Shown here piece by piece: positions 26,349-34,276 of a stretch of DNA of 64,000 nucleotides (position 1 is its first letter; each line of letters begins with the position of its first letter). Source of the DNA: JBLXBZ01 sp048265185 (GTDB lineage: Bacteria; Pseudomonadota; Alphaproteobacteria; Rhizobiales; Stappiaceae). The notes below the pieces were generated by a model. It made no database searches, was not told the origin of the DNA, and worked only from the letters and a program-made list of their open reading frames with translations. Both the position numbers and the translations under genes were made by a program. Where the stretch lies: positions 124,001 to 188,000 of the forward strand of contig JBLXBZ010000006.1 in assembly GCA_048265185.1 (NCBI GenBank), given 5' to 3'.

Positions 26349-27455
26349 TTAGTTGCTATTTGAGGCTGTTTTGCCTTTTTTCGTTTCTTCATTTGAGGAA
26401 AGTTTGGCCAGTTCGGAAATGAAACTCCCAATTTTCGGACCGCGCGTGTTTACAAAAGGGGCGGGACGGCAGACGTCTATGGCGGCGATGCCGATACGCG
26501 CCGTCAGCACCCCATTGACGACCCCTTCGCCGAGACGGGCGGAGACGCGGGCGGCGAGGCCATGCCCTAAAACCTGAGAAATCAAGCTGTCGCCGGCGGC
26601 CATGCCTCCTGTGATGGTTAGATGGGTGAGCACATGACGGGCGAGACGTAAAAAACCCAGAACGCCAGGTCTGCCGCCATATAACAAAGACAGGCGCCGG
26701 ATAATTCTAAGATTTTCAAACAGCACGACTAGCAAGTCCACGAGCGCGCGCGGTGAAATTGCCGTGACCACAGAAACCCGGCGCGCGCTTTCCATGACGA
26801 TGGTGTTGGCTTGACGGTCGAGCGGCGTCAGGAGATCTTTTTCGCACAGAATGATGAGGTCGCGGCCGTCGATGACCTCTTCCATATGCTGGCTGAGGCG
26901 AGATCTTCCCCGCGCTGTTTCCGGACGGTTTGCATAGAGGGCGATTAATTGGGAGAGGTTGGCGCGCGCTTTGGGCGCGTCGTCTTCTCGGGCCGCCTCG
27001 TCCAGATTTCGCCGTATATGCTCGATTTTTCCAAGGCGCGCCAATCCCAGGATTTCACGGGCGATTAAGCCGGTGACGCCAAGAGCGGTTAGAGCCGCCA
27101 AAGCGACAGCTATCCAGCCGAGCCAGTCCGCTCTTGTGAATAGATCGCGAATGAGCGCGTCGATAGATAGGCCGATCGCCAGCGACGCCAATCCGCCAAA
27201 GCCGGCGGCGATGTAACGACTCCAACGAATTTGGCGCTTTTTAATTATGGTCGGGGCTTCATCTTCGTTATCGCCTGGAGGTTGTGGGGTGATTTTTGTC
27301 TCGTCGCCTCTTGTTTTTTCCCAATGATCGCTGATGCGCACCTGTTTGTCGTCAAGGCGAAAGGCTGCAGGGCTGCGTCTGACGCGTTGAGACGAGGCAT
27401 TGGGATGGGGCGAGGCTGCGGAGAATGAGTGAGAGCCGTCGTTTTTCTCGGTCAT
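26349..27455 (-). CDS. YcjF/TIGR01620 family membrane protein
   Basis: A 368-residue protein with a disordered, charged N-terminus, two close membrane spans (about 90-150: SRYIAAGFGGLASLAIGLSI and LGWIAVALAALTALGVTGLI) and a helical C-terminal DUF697-like domain containing another hydrophobic pair (GRPGVLGFLRLARHVLTHL, MAAGDSLISQ, VNGVLTARIG). Its ATG overlaps the stop of the YcjX-type GTPase gene (ATGA), the usual pair order. The E. coli pair is associated with envelope stress, but the biochemical role is not settled. Confidence 0.87.
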   Translation of the reverse strand: MTEKNDGSHSFSAASPHPNASSQRVRRSPAAFRLDDKQVRISDHWEKTRGDETKITPQPPGDNEDEAPTIIKKRQIRWSRYIAAGFGGLASLAIGLSIDALIRDLFTRADWLGWIAVALAALTALGVTGLIAREILGLARLGKIEHIRRNLDEAAREDDAPKARANLSQLIALYANRPETARGRSRLSQHMEEVIDGRDLIILCEKDLLTPLDRQANTIVMESARRVSVVTAISPRALVDLLVVLFENLRIIRRLSLLYGGRPGVLGFLRLARHVLTHLTITGGMAAGDSLISQVLGHGLAARVSARLGEGVVNGVLTARIGIAAIDVCRPAPFVNTRGPKIGSFISELAKLSSNEETKKGKTASNSN

Positions 27456-28978
27456 GCCAAATAATCTCCGATCAAAAATTCCAACGCCCTGTCCAGACGA
27501 ATATGCGGTAGTGACAGAGAAACTCCCTCGGCTGTGCGCTCCAGTTTTGGAGGTCGAAAACGCACGAATTTCAATGTGGGATCATCTTTTTCGCTCGTTT
27601 TTCTTTTTGGGTGAAACAGGCTTTTCGGGTTATCGGGGAGATCTCCGGGGAAGAAGGCGATGTCGGTTTCACCATCGTATCGCTCGCCATTGACGACTTC
27701 GCCGGGCAGGGGAGCGCCCATGATCGCCGGCAGGGTTTCGGAGCGCCGCGTGACGTTTGCCTCTTTGGTGGCGCGCACGGCGGCGAGGGCCAGAACATCC
27801 ACATTCGCGCCGCGAAACTCCGCACGCTCCACGCCGCTTTGCACCAACTCGCGTAAAATAGCCTCGAGTCTGTCATGATCATCCCGGTGCAAATGGTCGG
27901 CTTTCGTCGCGGCGAAGAGAATGCGGTCGATCCTGCGCGTCAGGATGGAAGAAAGCCAGGAGCGTTTGCCGGGCCGGAACGCGCTCATGATTTCTGACAG
28001 CGCGTTTTGTAGGTCCACCAAGGCTTCCGGACCGGCGTTTAGGGCGTTTAGGGCGTCCACCAGCACGATTTGCCTGTCGAGGCGAGCGAAGTGATTTTTG
28101 AAAAACGGGTGGACTACATGGGTTTTGTAAGCTTCGAAGCGGCGCTCCATCATGGCGTGCAGGGAGCCAGAGGGCGCGGTTTGCGCCGGGTCTGCAAGCG
28201 TCAAGGGCGCGAATGTCAACGCGGGAGACCCTTCCAAATCGCCGGGCATGAGAAAACGCCCCGGCGGCAGCATGGAGAGGGCGTGTTCGTCGCGCCGGCA
28301 GGCCGCCAGATAGGCGGTGAAGCTCATGGCCAGTTTTTTGGCGAGGCTTTCGTCTGCGGGAGCTTCGGGGTCGAAAGTATTGAGCAGGTGAAGATAATCC
28401 TCGGCGGGATTTTCCCGCCGACTTCCGCGGGCGGAGGTTGCTGTCAGCCGGCTGACGGATTCGGCGCAAAACGTTGCAAAGTCCTTGCCTAGCAAGGGTA
28501 GGTCAAGAAGCCATTCTCCCGGATAATCGATGATATCCAAATGAAGCCGGCCACGACCAAGGGAGCGTTGCATGAAGCTGGCGGATTCAAAATCTATCGT
28601 AAGTCGAAGTTCGGAAATTTGGCGCGTTGAGTCTGGCCAAACGCGATCATTCACCAAAGCGTCAATGTGGTTTTCATAGTCGAAACGGGGAACATTGTCA
28701 TCGGGTTGAGGCTGAAGAAACGCATTGCTCATGCGGCCTGAGGCCGCGGCGGTGAAAAGTGGCAGTCGGCCGCCATGGATGAGGTTGTGAACCAAGGCGC
28801 TGATAAAAACGGTTTTACCGGCGCGGGCCAGTCCGGTCACGCCAAGGCGCAGACTTGGAACCGCGAGACCCGCCGCCGCATCTGTCACATTGTTGAATGC
28901 AAGGCCGGCTTCGTCCGCCAGACGAGAGAGAAAACTGCGATCCGCCAAATTCTGACCCCGAAATATGAGCGTTTGCAA
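27452..28978 (-). CDS. YcjX-family P-loop GTPase-like protein (DUF463)
   Basis: A 508-residue P-loop protein. Walker A is GLARAGKTV in RLGVTGLARAGKTVFISALV, a DIIDYPGEWLLDLP switch region follows, and VDALNALNAG and FAATKADHLHRDDHDRLE (an NKxD-like TKAD specificity motif) come later. YcjX proteins have a dynamin-like or GTPase fold and sit with YcjF. The start is uncertain: in frame only TTG codons precede the P-loop, at 28978 and further in, and I used 28978. Downstream ycjF overlaps by 4 bp. Confidence 0.85.
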   Translation of the reverse strand: MQTLIFRGQNLADRSFLSRLADEAGLAFNNVTDAAAGLAVPSLRLGVTGLARAGKTVFISALVHNLIHGGRLPLFTAAASGRMSNAFLQPQPDDNVPRFDYENHIDALVNDRVWPDSTRQISELRLTIDFESASFMQRSLGRGRLHLDIIDYPGEWLLDLPLLGKDFATFCAESVSRLTATSARGSRRENPAEDYLHLLNTFDPEAPADESLAKKLAMSFTAYLAACRRDEHALSMLPPGRFLMPGDLEGSPALTFAPLTLADPAQTAPSGSLHAMMERRFEAYKTHVVHPFFKNHFARLDRQIVLVDALNALNAGPEALVDLQNALSEIMSAFRPGKRSWLSSILTRRIDRILFAATKADHLHRDDHDRLEAILRELVQSGVERAEFRGANVDVLALAAVRATKEANVTRRSETLPAIMGAPLPGEVVNGERYDGETDIAFFPGDLPDNPKSLFHPKRKTSEKDDPTLKFVRFRPPKLERTAEGVSLSLPHIRLDRALEFLIGDYLA

Positions 28979-29068
28979 TCATATAAGTCTGGTTTTGCGT
29001 TCATACAATGATTGTTGGGGGCGACGGCGGCGCGCCGTCGATATCTGCGCAGTTTGCTGGAGAGGCGT

Positions 29069-29629
29069 TTATGTGCAGGAAAGCGTCGCCTCTCTATCAT
29101 TGGCGGCGCTGTTCTCCAATAGGAGGCGTGGGCGAAGAAAGGCGATAAGACGTCCCGTTTTTGGGGTGATTTCTGACCAGCGATGCGCGTCAAACGTTAG
29201 TATGGCGAGGCCGGCGGTGGGGAATTTCTCATTCATCTCGGCAATCAGCTTTTCATCGCCCATGCTGGTCAATTGCTGCGCCGTGCTTTGCATTCCAGGA
29301 TTATGGGCGATCACCATTAACGTGCGAGCGCCGCCGCCAAAGGCCTGAATGGTCTCGATATAGTCGCCATTCGCCTCGCGATAGAGGTCTTCGGTGATGC
29401 GGATTTCCATGTTCGTGGGAAAATGCGGCAGCAAATGCGCCAAAGTCTCACGGGTTCGCTGGGCTGTGGAGCACAGTATGCGATCTGGAAATATCTGGTG
29501 GCGCGCCATATGAGCGCCCATCAAAGGTGCGGCGGCGCGCCCTCGGTTGTTTAAAGGACGGTCAATGTCAAGCGCGTCTATTTTTGACCAATCGGATTTG
29601 GCGTGCCGCAGCAGCAATAATTTGAGCAT
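29069..29629 (-). CDS. SixA-like histidine phosphatase
   Basis: A 186-residue member of the histidine phosphatase superfamily. The catalytic RHG-type motif is LLLRHAKSDW (His9), with the second half at IAHNPGMQ and the acid in EDLYREAN. SixA dephosphorylates the Hpt domain of ArcB in E. coli, and alphaproteobacterial relatives are of unknown target. A link to the orphan Hpt protein at 17730 is possible but only speculative. AAGGAG ribosome site 6-7 bases before the ATG. Single gene between the YcjX pair and a divergent oxidoreductase. Confidence 0.86.
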   Translation of the reverse strand: MLKLLLLRHAKSDWSKIDALDIDRPLNNRGRAAAPLMGAHMARHQIFPDRILCSTAQRTRETLAHLLPHFPTNMEIRITEDLYREANGDYIETIQAFGGGARTLMVIAHNPGMQSTAQQLTSMGDEKLIAEMNEKFPTAGLAILTFDAHRWSEITPKTGRLIAFLRPRLLLENSAANDREATLSCT

Positions 29630-29773
29630 TGGGCTTCTCCTTCACATAATAGGAAGCCTAGCATAATTTTAAACTGGTGAGGCGCGATAAGCATGATCAA
29701 CTGACGTAAGCATTGATATTCTCACAACGATATGATTGGGATGAACTGTTTCAAAATATGACGAGGCGCATTC

Positions 29774-31090
29774 ATGCAAACCGCATCGGACCATGTTGGT
29801 TCCTATTACGCTCATAGAGTTCAAAAACATGCGGCGCGCATGGATCTGGAGGGCCGGATTCAGACGGAGGTTTGCGTTGTCGGCGGTGGTCTGGCGGGGC
29901 TGACGACCGCGCGGGAGCTTGCGCGCAAAGGACGTCGGGTGTTGTTGCTTGAGGCGCAGCGGGTCGGGTGGGGCGCCTCTGGTCGCAATGGCGGCTTTGT
30001 CTCCGCCGGATACGCGGAAGGGGTCGACGCCATTGAACGGCGGGTCGGACTGGAAGACGCAAAAAAGCTCTATGCGCTTTCAAAGGATGGAGTGAACTAT
30101 GTTCGCTCTACGATTGAAGAAGCCGGCGCGCAAGAGATGATTGGCGGCCATGGCTGGCTGAAGCTGATCCGTCATGGAGATAGCGAACCCTTGCGGCGGC
30201 GCTGTGAGAAAATGGTTGAGACATACGGCGCCTCCATGGAGATGTGGGACCGCTACGCCGTAAAATCCGTCCTCTCCAGCGACGTCTATCACTATGGATT
30301 ACATGACAAAACGCCGTTCCATATTAACCCCCTCGCTTACGCGCAGCTTCTTGCGCGTCAGGGCGAGGAGGCGGGGTTGAGAATTTTTGAGGGATCTAAG
30401 GTCGTAAAAATCGCCCGGCAAGGCGTAGGCTGGCGTGTGGACACTCCGTGCGGAAGCGTTCAGGCGCAAACCGTCGTTCTCGCCACCAGCGCCCATCGGG
30501 CGACGTCTTCTCTGATTCCTAAAATTGACCGTGCGGTTTTACCGGTCGCCACCTATGTCATCACTACGGAGCCGCTTGGCGAGCGATTGAAAGAAGCTAT
30601 TCGGTTTGCCGGGTGTATCGGCGACACTCGGCGGGCGGGCGATTATTACCGGATTGTGGAGGGCGATCGCCTTCTATGGGGCGGTCGGATCACGACGCGC
30701 CGCTCGGAGCCGCGAAATTTGGCGCGTTTGCTGAAGCGGGATATCTTGAAAATCTATCCGCAACTTGGTGACTTCAAGGTTGATTTCGCTTGGTCGGGGC
30801 TTATGGGCTACGCCGTTCATAAAATGCCGTTAGTTGGCGAGGTGAAGCCCGGGTTATGGGCGGCCACTGCGCTGGGCGGTCACGGACTGAATACTACGGC
30901 CACCGTCGGCGAACTCGTGGCCAGCGCGATCGCCGATGGCGATGATCGATGGCGTTTGTTCGCTCCATATAAGGCGCAATGGGGCGGTGGCGTGTTGGGC
31001 CGCCTTGCGACGCAAATAGTTTATTCTAAATTGAAATTTTCAGACAGGTTGGACGAACGGCGCGGCAGTTCAAGCCAGACGGGATCATAA
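29774..31090 (+). CDS. FAD-dependent oxidoreductase (DAO family, PuuB-like)
   Basis: A 438-residue flavoenzyme. The FAD-binding Rossmann motif is VCVVGGGLAGLTTARELARKG, then LLEAQRVGWGASGRNGGF, which is characteristic of gamma-glutamylputrescine oxidase-like DAO proteins, and near the end WAATALGGHGLNTTATVG contacts the flavin. Such enzymes oxidise amines or N-substituted amino acids with oxygen as acceptor. No polyamine pathway gene is adjacent, so the substrate is not assigned. GAGG ribosome site 7 bases before the start. It stands alone, convergent with the secreted-protein gene. Confidence 0.87.
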   Translation: MQTASDHVGSYYAHRVQKHAARMDLEGRIQTEVCVVGGGLAGLTTARELARKGRRVLLLEAQRVGWGASGRNGGFVSAGYAEGVDAIERRVGLEDAKKLYALSKDGVNYVRSTIEEAGAQEMIGGHGWLKLIRHGDSEPLRRRCEKMVETYGASMEMWDRYAVKSVLSSDVYHYGLHDKTPFHINPLAYAQLLARQGEEAGLRIFEGSKVVKIARQGVGWRVDTPCGSVQAQTVVLATSAHRATSSLIPKIDRAVLPVATYVITTEPLGERLKEAIRFAGCIGDTRRAGDYYRIVEGDRLLWGGRITTRRSEPRNLARLLKRDILKIYPQLGDFKVDFAWSGLMGYAVHKMPLVGEVKPGLWAATALGGHGLNTTATVGELVASAIADGDDRWRLFAPYKAQWGGGVLGRLATQIVYSKLKFSDRLDERRGSSSQTGS

Positions 31091-31105
31091 AGGCGCGCGC
31101 GGCGG

Positions 31106-31663
31106 CTAGCGGGCGTTCGTCAGATCATCCATGAAAGCGTTCAGAATGTCATTGATAGCGTTCGCTTGTCCGGGCAGGCGGTAAGCCATCCATAGAGTGT
31201 AGTCATGTTTCTTGTCTTTGAAACGCCACAAGGTCTCGCAGTGAGAGCCCCGCGCGTCGGCGCCCATAAGGAAAGACACGCCGGCGCTGGGCGCTCCCTC
31301 AGGGTGAATTCGTTTGAAACCGGCTTGGCTGTATCGCTTCAGGAAGCTTTGGGCGGCGGCGGCGCTGTCTCCGGGGTGATGAGAGCGTAAAACCACGTTG
31401 ACGCCCCCATCGCCCACATAGATGCAGCCCGCGATTCGATCCATGGCGCTGGCCAGCACTTTGACGCGACTGAGTGGCCCCACCCGGTCAGGACACCTCA
31501 ACCCCGTGAAATGGCGCATGCCGTATGGGGAGACGGACCAGCCGGCGTCTTGGGTTAATTCAGCGCTCATATTCAAGGACTGTGCGTGGACTTGAGCCTT
31601 GCCGCAACTCCACAACGTCAAAGCGGCTAATAAAAATGCGCGGCGCCCTTGCTGCCTGATCAT
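31106..31663 (-). CDS. Secreted protein of unknown function next to MoxR
   Basis: A 185-residue protein with a twin-Arg-like charged start (RQQGRRAFLLAALTLWSCG) and likely cleavage after VHAQS, so it is exported. The mature part has four Cys (in LRCPDR, AGCIYV, SHCETL plus one in the signal region), a predicted mix of strand and helix, and no motif that I recognise. It begins 6 bp after the MoxR ATPase gene and must be co-transcribed with it. Function is not assigned; it could be a periplasmic partner of the MoxR system. Confidence 0.65.
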   Translation of the reverse strand: MIRQQGRRAFLLAALTLWSCGKAQVHAQSLNMSAELTQDAGWSVSPYGMRHFTGLRCPDRVGPLSRVKVLASAMDRIAGCIYVGDGGVNVVLRSHHPGDSAAAAQSFLKRYSQAGFKRIHPEGAPSAGVSFLMGADARGSHCETLWRFKDKKHDYTLWMAYRLPGQANAINDILNAFMDDLTNAR

Positions 31664-31669
31664 GCGCGT

Positions 31670-32515
31670 CTACCGTCCGTTGCGGCGCTGATCAAAGGCC
31701 AGCCGCTCGAACAGATGAACGTCCTGCTCGTTTTTCAAAAGCGCTCCATGAAGCGGGGGGATGTTTTTTTCAAGTTCGTTGGAGCGCAACACGCTGGGAT
31801 CGATATCTTCATTCATCAGTAATTTGATCCAATCGATCAATTCCGACGTCGAAGGTTTCTTCTTTAGACCGGCGATGTCTCGTAATTGGTAGAAACTGCG
31901 CAAAGCTTCCCGGAGCAAATTCTGTTTCAGTCCGGGGAAGTGAACCTCGACGATGCGGGCCATGGTGTCGGGGGCTGGAAATTTTATATAGTGGAAAAAA
32001 CAGCGTCGCAGGAAAGCGTCGGGCAGGTCTTTTTCGTTGTTGGAGGTGATGATGACAATCGGCCGCTTCGCAGCCTTGATGGTCTCGCCTGTTTCATAAA
32101 CATGAAACTCCATTCGGTCGAGCTCTTGCAAAAGGTCGTTGGGAAACTCGATGTCGGCCTTGTCAATTTCATCGATAAGAAGGATTGGCCGATCTTGCGC
32201 TTCGAAGGCTTCCCATAGTTTTCCTTTGCGAATGTAGTTGCGAATATCGTGGACGCGCTCGTCCCCCAGTTGACTGTCGCGCAGACGCGAAACCGCGTCA
32301 TACTCATAAAGCCCCTGTTGCGCGCGCGTGGTTGATTTGACGTGCCACTCGATCAAGCGTGTGGACAGCGCCGACGCAATCTCGTGAGCCAGAACGGTTT
32401 TCCCGGTTCCAGGCTCTCCTTTGATCAAAAGAGGGCGCTCCAAGGTGATTGCGGCGTTGACTGCGATCCGCAAATCATTTGTGGCGATATAGTCGTTGGT
32501 GCCTTCAAAACGCAT
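31670..32515 (-). CDS. MoxR-family AAA+ ATPase
   Basis: A 281-residue AAA+ protein. Walker A is GEPGTGKT (33-40), Walker B LLIDEIDKAD, sensor 1 VIITSNNEKDLPDAFLRRC with the arginine finger region, and the C-terminal lid. It is typical of the MoxR branch that works with CoxE-type VWA proteins, one of which is encoded at 25022-26197. Its role is ATP-driven remodelling or maturation of a partner complex, not identified. The secreted-protein gene follows 6 bp downstream. Upstream is the divergent hook operon promoter region. Confidence 0.92.
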   Translation of the reverse strand: MRFEGTNDYIATNDLRIAVNAAITLERPLLIKGEPGTGKTVLAHEIASALSTRLIEWHVKSTTRAQQGLYEYDAVSRLRDSQLGDERVHDIRNYIRKGKLWEAFEAQDRPILLIDEIDKADIEFPNDLLQELDRMEFHVYETGETIKAAKRPIVIITSNNEKDLPDAFLRRCFFHYIKFPAPDTMARIVEVHFPGLKQNLLREALRSFYQLRDIAGLKKKPSTSELIDWIKLLMNEDIDPSVLRSNELEKNIPPLHGALLKNEQDVHLFERLAFDQRRNGR

Positions 32516-32632
32516 GGGTCTTTAGATCTCTTCGGGGCAAAATCGTGACAGTAAGGGGCGCTTGGGTGCGGCGCAAGTGGGCCTGTTGCGGGTCTGAAGC
32601 TTCAATTTCCTTTCAAGGATAATCAGATAGCA

Positions 32633-32647
32633 CGGCAATTTTTGCCG
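32633..32647. promoter_or_regulatory. ftr-like (FlbD) enhancer site upstream of flgE
   Basis: A perfect inverted repeat, CGGCAA-TTT-TTGCCG, about 109 bp (centre to centre) upstream of the flgE sigma54 promoter. It matches the form of Caulobacter ftr elements bound by the sigma54 activator FlbD. The same 12 defined bases recur at 43159. Confidence 0.72.
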
Positions 32648-32677
32648 CCCTGTGGGTCAAAGCTGCCGGCCGCATGG

Positions 32678-32692
32678 TTAACAAAATGTTAT
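32678..32692. promoter_or_regulatory. Possible CtrA-type box upstream of flgE
   Basis: TTAA-CAAAATG-TTAT, one base off TTAA-N7-TTAA, between the ftr-like site and the sigma54 promoter. It could serve moxR instead. Confidence 0.3.
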
Positions 32693-32741
32693 TCTGGGCG
32701 GTGGTTGCATTAAAATCAACCCTTTAGAAGGGGCGCCGAGT

Positions 32742-32756
32742 TGGCACAAGCCTTGC
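32742..32756 (+). promoter_or_regulatory. Sigma54 promoter of the hook operon (flgE-flgK-flgL)
   Basis: TGGCAC-AAGCC-TTGC, with the GG and GC dinucleotides exactly 10 bases apart, is a consensus -24/-12 promoter. The expected start is near 32768, giving a leader of about 59 bases to flgE. Confidence 0.88.
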
Positions 32757-32826
32757 TGCTTACACTTACGATGAGAGCGCCATAAGTGCGTTCAGTAGGT
32801 ATTTAGCGACAACGTCGGAGGAATGC

Positions 32827-34200
32827 ATGGGTGTTTTTGGTGCGATGAACGCGGCGGTGTCCGGCCTGACCGCGCAGGCTTACGCCCTTGAGAATATTTC
32901 TGGAAACATCGCGAACTCCGCGACTACCGGTTACAAACGTTTGGATACGAGCTTTGCCGACCTTGTGGGCGGCGGCTCTGGGCGCCAGCAAGGGCAGATC
33001 GCCGGAACGGTGAACGCAAGTTCGCGGGCGACTAACTCCGTACGTGGCGACCTCCAGAAAGTTGACGTGGAAACCTATATGGCGATCAACGGCGAAGGAT
33101 ATTTCGTCGTTCAGTCGAAAACCGGCGACGTGGATGGACGCACGCTGTTTTCCGGCGACAACGTCTATACCCGGCGCGGTGATTTTGAATTTGATAAGGA
33201 AGGAAATTTGGTCAATGGCTCGGGCTATTATCTGATGGGCCAGCCAATTGATCCGGTGACCAACAACGTCTCCGGATCGGTGCCGGGGATTATCACCCTC
33301 GACACGTCCGTGATGCCGGCCGTTGTGACCGATCGCATCAGCTATGAAGGCAATTTGCCCAGCACCCCGATGACCAATGATTACAGCACTTCCGGCGTGG
33401 ATACGCTGAACCCGGCGCTGATCACTGCGGGCACGGCGAATGCGACGATTACCGGGGCTGAAGAAGTTAACTTTTTGAATAGCACGATCGCCGGCGACGC
33501 CATCACCGTTTATAATTCTAACGGCAGTCCTGTGAATGTTCAGATGCGCTGGGCGAAGGTGGCCGACGCCAATGACCCAAGCCCCAGCGGCAATGATGAA
33601 TGGGCGATGTACTATCTATCGGATTCGGACGCTGGCGCGGCGGATCCGAAGTGGACGAAAGTTGACGATGCCCAGTTTGACGTGGACGGCATTCTTGTTT
33701 CTCCCGCCGCAGGCTCCATGACCATTACCGGCTTGGCGGTTGACGGGGACGTCGTTGGCGATGTCACGGTTGATTTCGGTACGGGAAACCTCACTCAGTT
33801 CGCCAGCGCCAATGGTAGCGCGAAAATCACGCGTTTGACGCAAAACGGTTTTGCCGCAGGGGAATTGACCGGGGTGTCAATTTCGGAAGCTGGACGAATC
33901 GTCGCCGCCTATAGCAATGGGCGTACACGAGAATTATATGAAGTGTCGCTGGTTTCCTTTGCGGGGGAAGCTTCGCTTGAGCGATTGGATGGCGGCGCTT
34001 TTGCTGTGACTCCGGAATCCGGGCCGCCAATTCGCGGCGCGGACGGCGTCATTCTTGGGAAAACGCTGGAATCGTCGAACACTGATATCGCCGATGAATT
34101 TTCAAAGTTGATCATTACTCAACAGGCGTATTCGGCGAATACGCGGATCATCACGGCCAGTGACGAATTGCTGCAAGAGACAATTAATATGGTTCGTTAA
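32827..34200 (+). CDS. flgE: Flagellar hook protein FlgE
   Basis: A 457-residue hook subunit. The N-terminal rod/hook domain (MGVFGAMNAAVSGLTAQAYA, NISGNIANSATTGYKR) and the C-terminal helix (ADEFSKLIITQQAYSANTRI) form the conserved D0 core. The middle is the variable surface domain. Hook subunits polymerise on the rod into the universal joint of the flagellum. GGAGG ribosome site 5-9 bases before the ATG, controlled by the sigma54 promoter at 32742. The flgK gene follows 76 bp later. Confidence 0.95.
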   Translation: MGVFGAMNAAVSGLTAQAYALENISGNIANSATTGYKRLDTSFADLVGGGSGRQQGQIAGTVNASSRATNSVRGDLQKVDVETYMAINGEGYFVVQSKTGDVDGRTLFSGDNVYTRRGDFEFDKEGNLVNGSGYYLMGQPIDPVTNNVSGSVPGIITLDTSVMPAVVTDRISYEGNLPSTPMTNDYSTSGVDTLNPALITAGTANATITGAEEVNFLNSTIAGDAITVYNSNGSPVNVQMRWAKVADANDPSPSGNDEWAMYYLSDSDAGAADPKWTKVDDAQFDVDGILVSPAAGSMTITGLAVDGDVVGDVTVDFGTGNLTQFASANGSAKITRLTQNGFAAGELTGVSISEAGRIVAAYSNGRTRELYEVSLVSFAGEASLERLDGGAFAVTPESGPPIRGADGVILGKTLESSNTDIADEFSKLIITQQAYSANTRIITASDELLQETINMVR

Positions 34201-34276
34201 GTTGTTTGGGCGCGTCGTCTGGCGAGAAGCCGGCGCTGCGCCCATGACTGCTTAGGGCCTTTTCGCGGAGAGTGAC

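Larger units (their letters stand above)
32516..32826. other. Divergent intergenic region moxR / flgE
   Basis: No gene. It holds the hook-operon control region: an inverted repeat at 32633, a CtrA-like element at 32678, a sigma54 promoter at 32742, and the flgE leader with a GGAGG ribosome site just before 32827. Confidence 0.7.

Noticed and set aside
28070..28492. Plus-strand frame of 140 codons opposite the YcjX gene
   Set aside because: The minus-strand frame has a clear P-loop protein, and this one has no recognisable feature.
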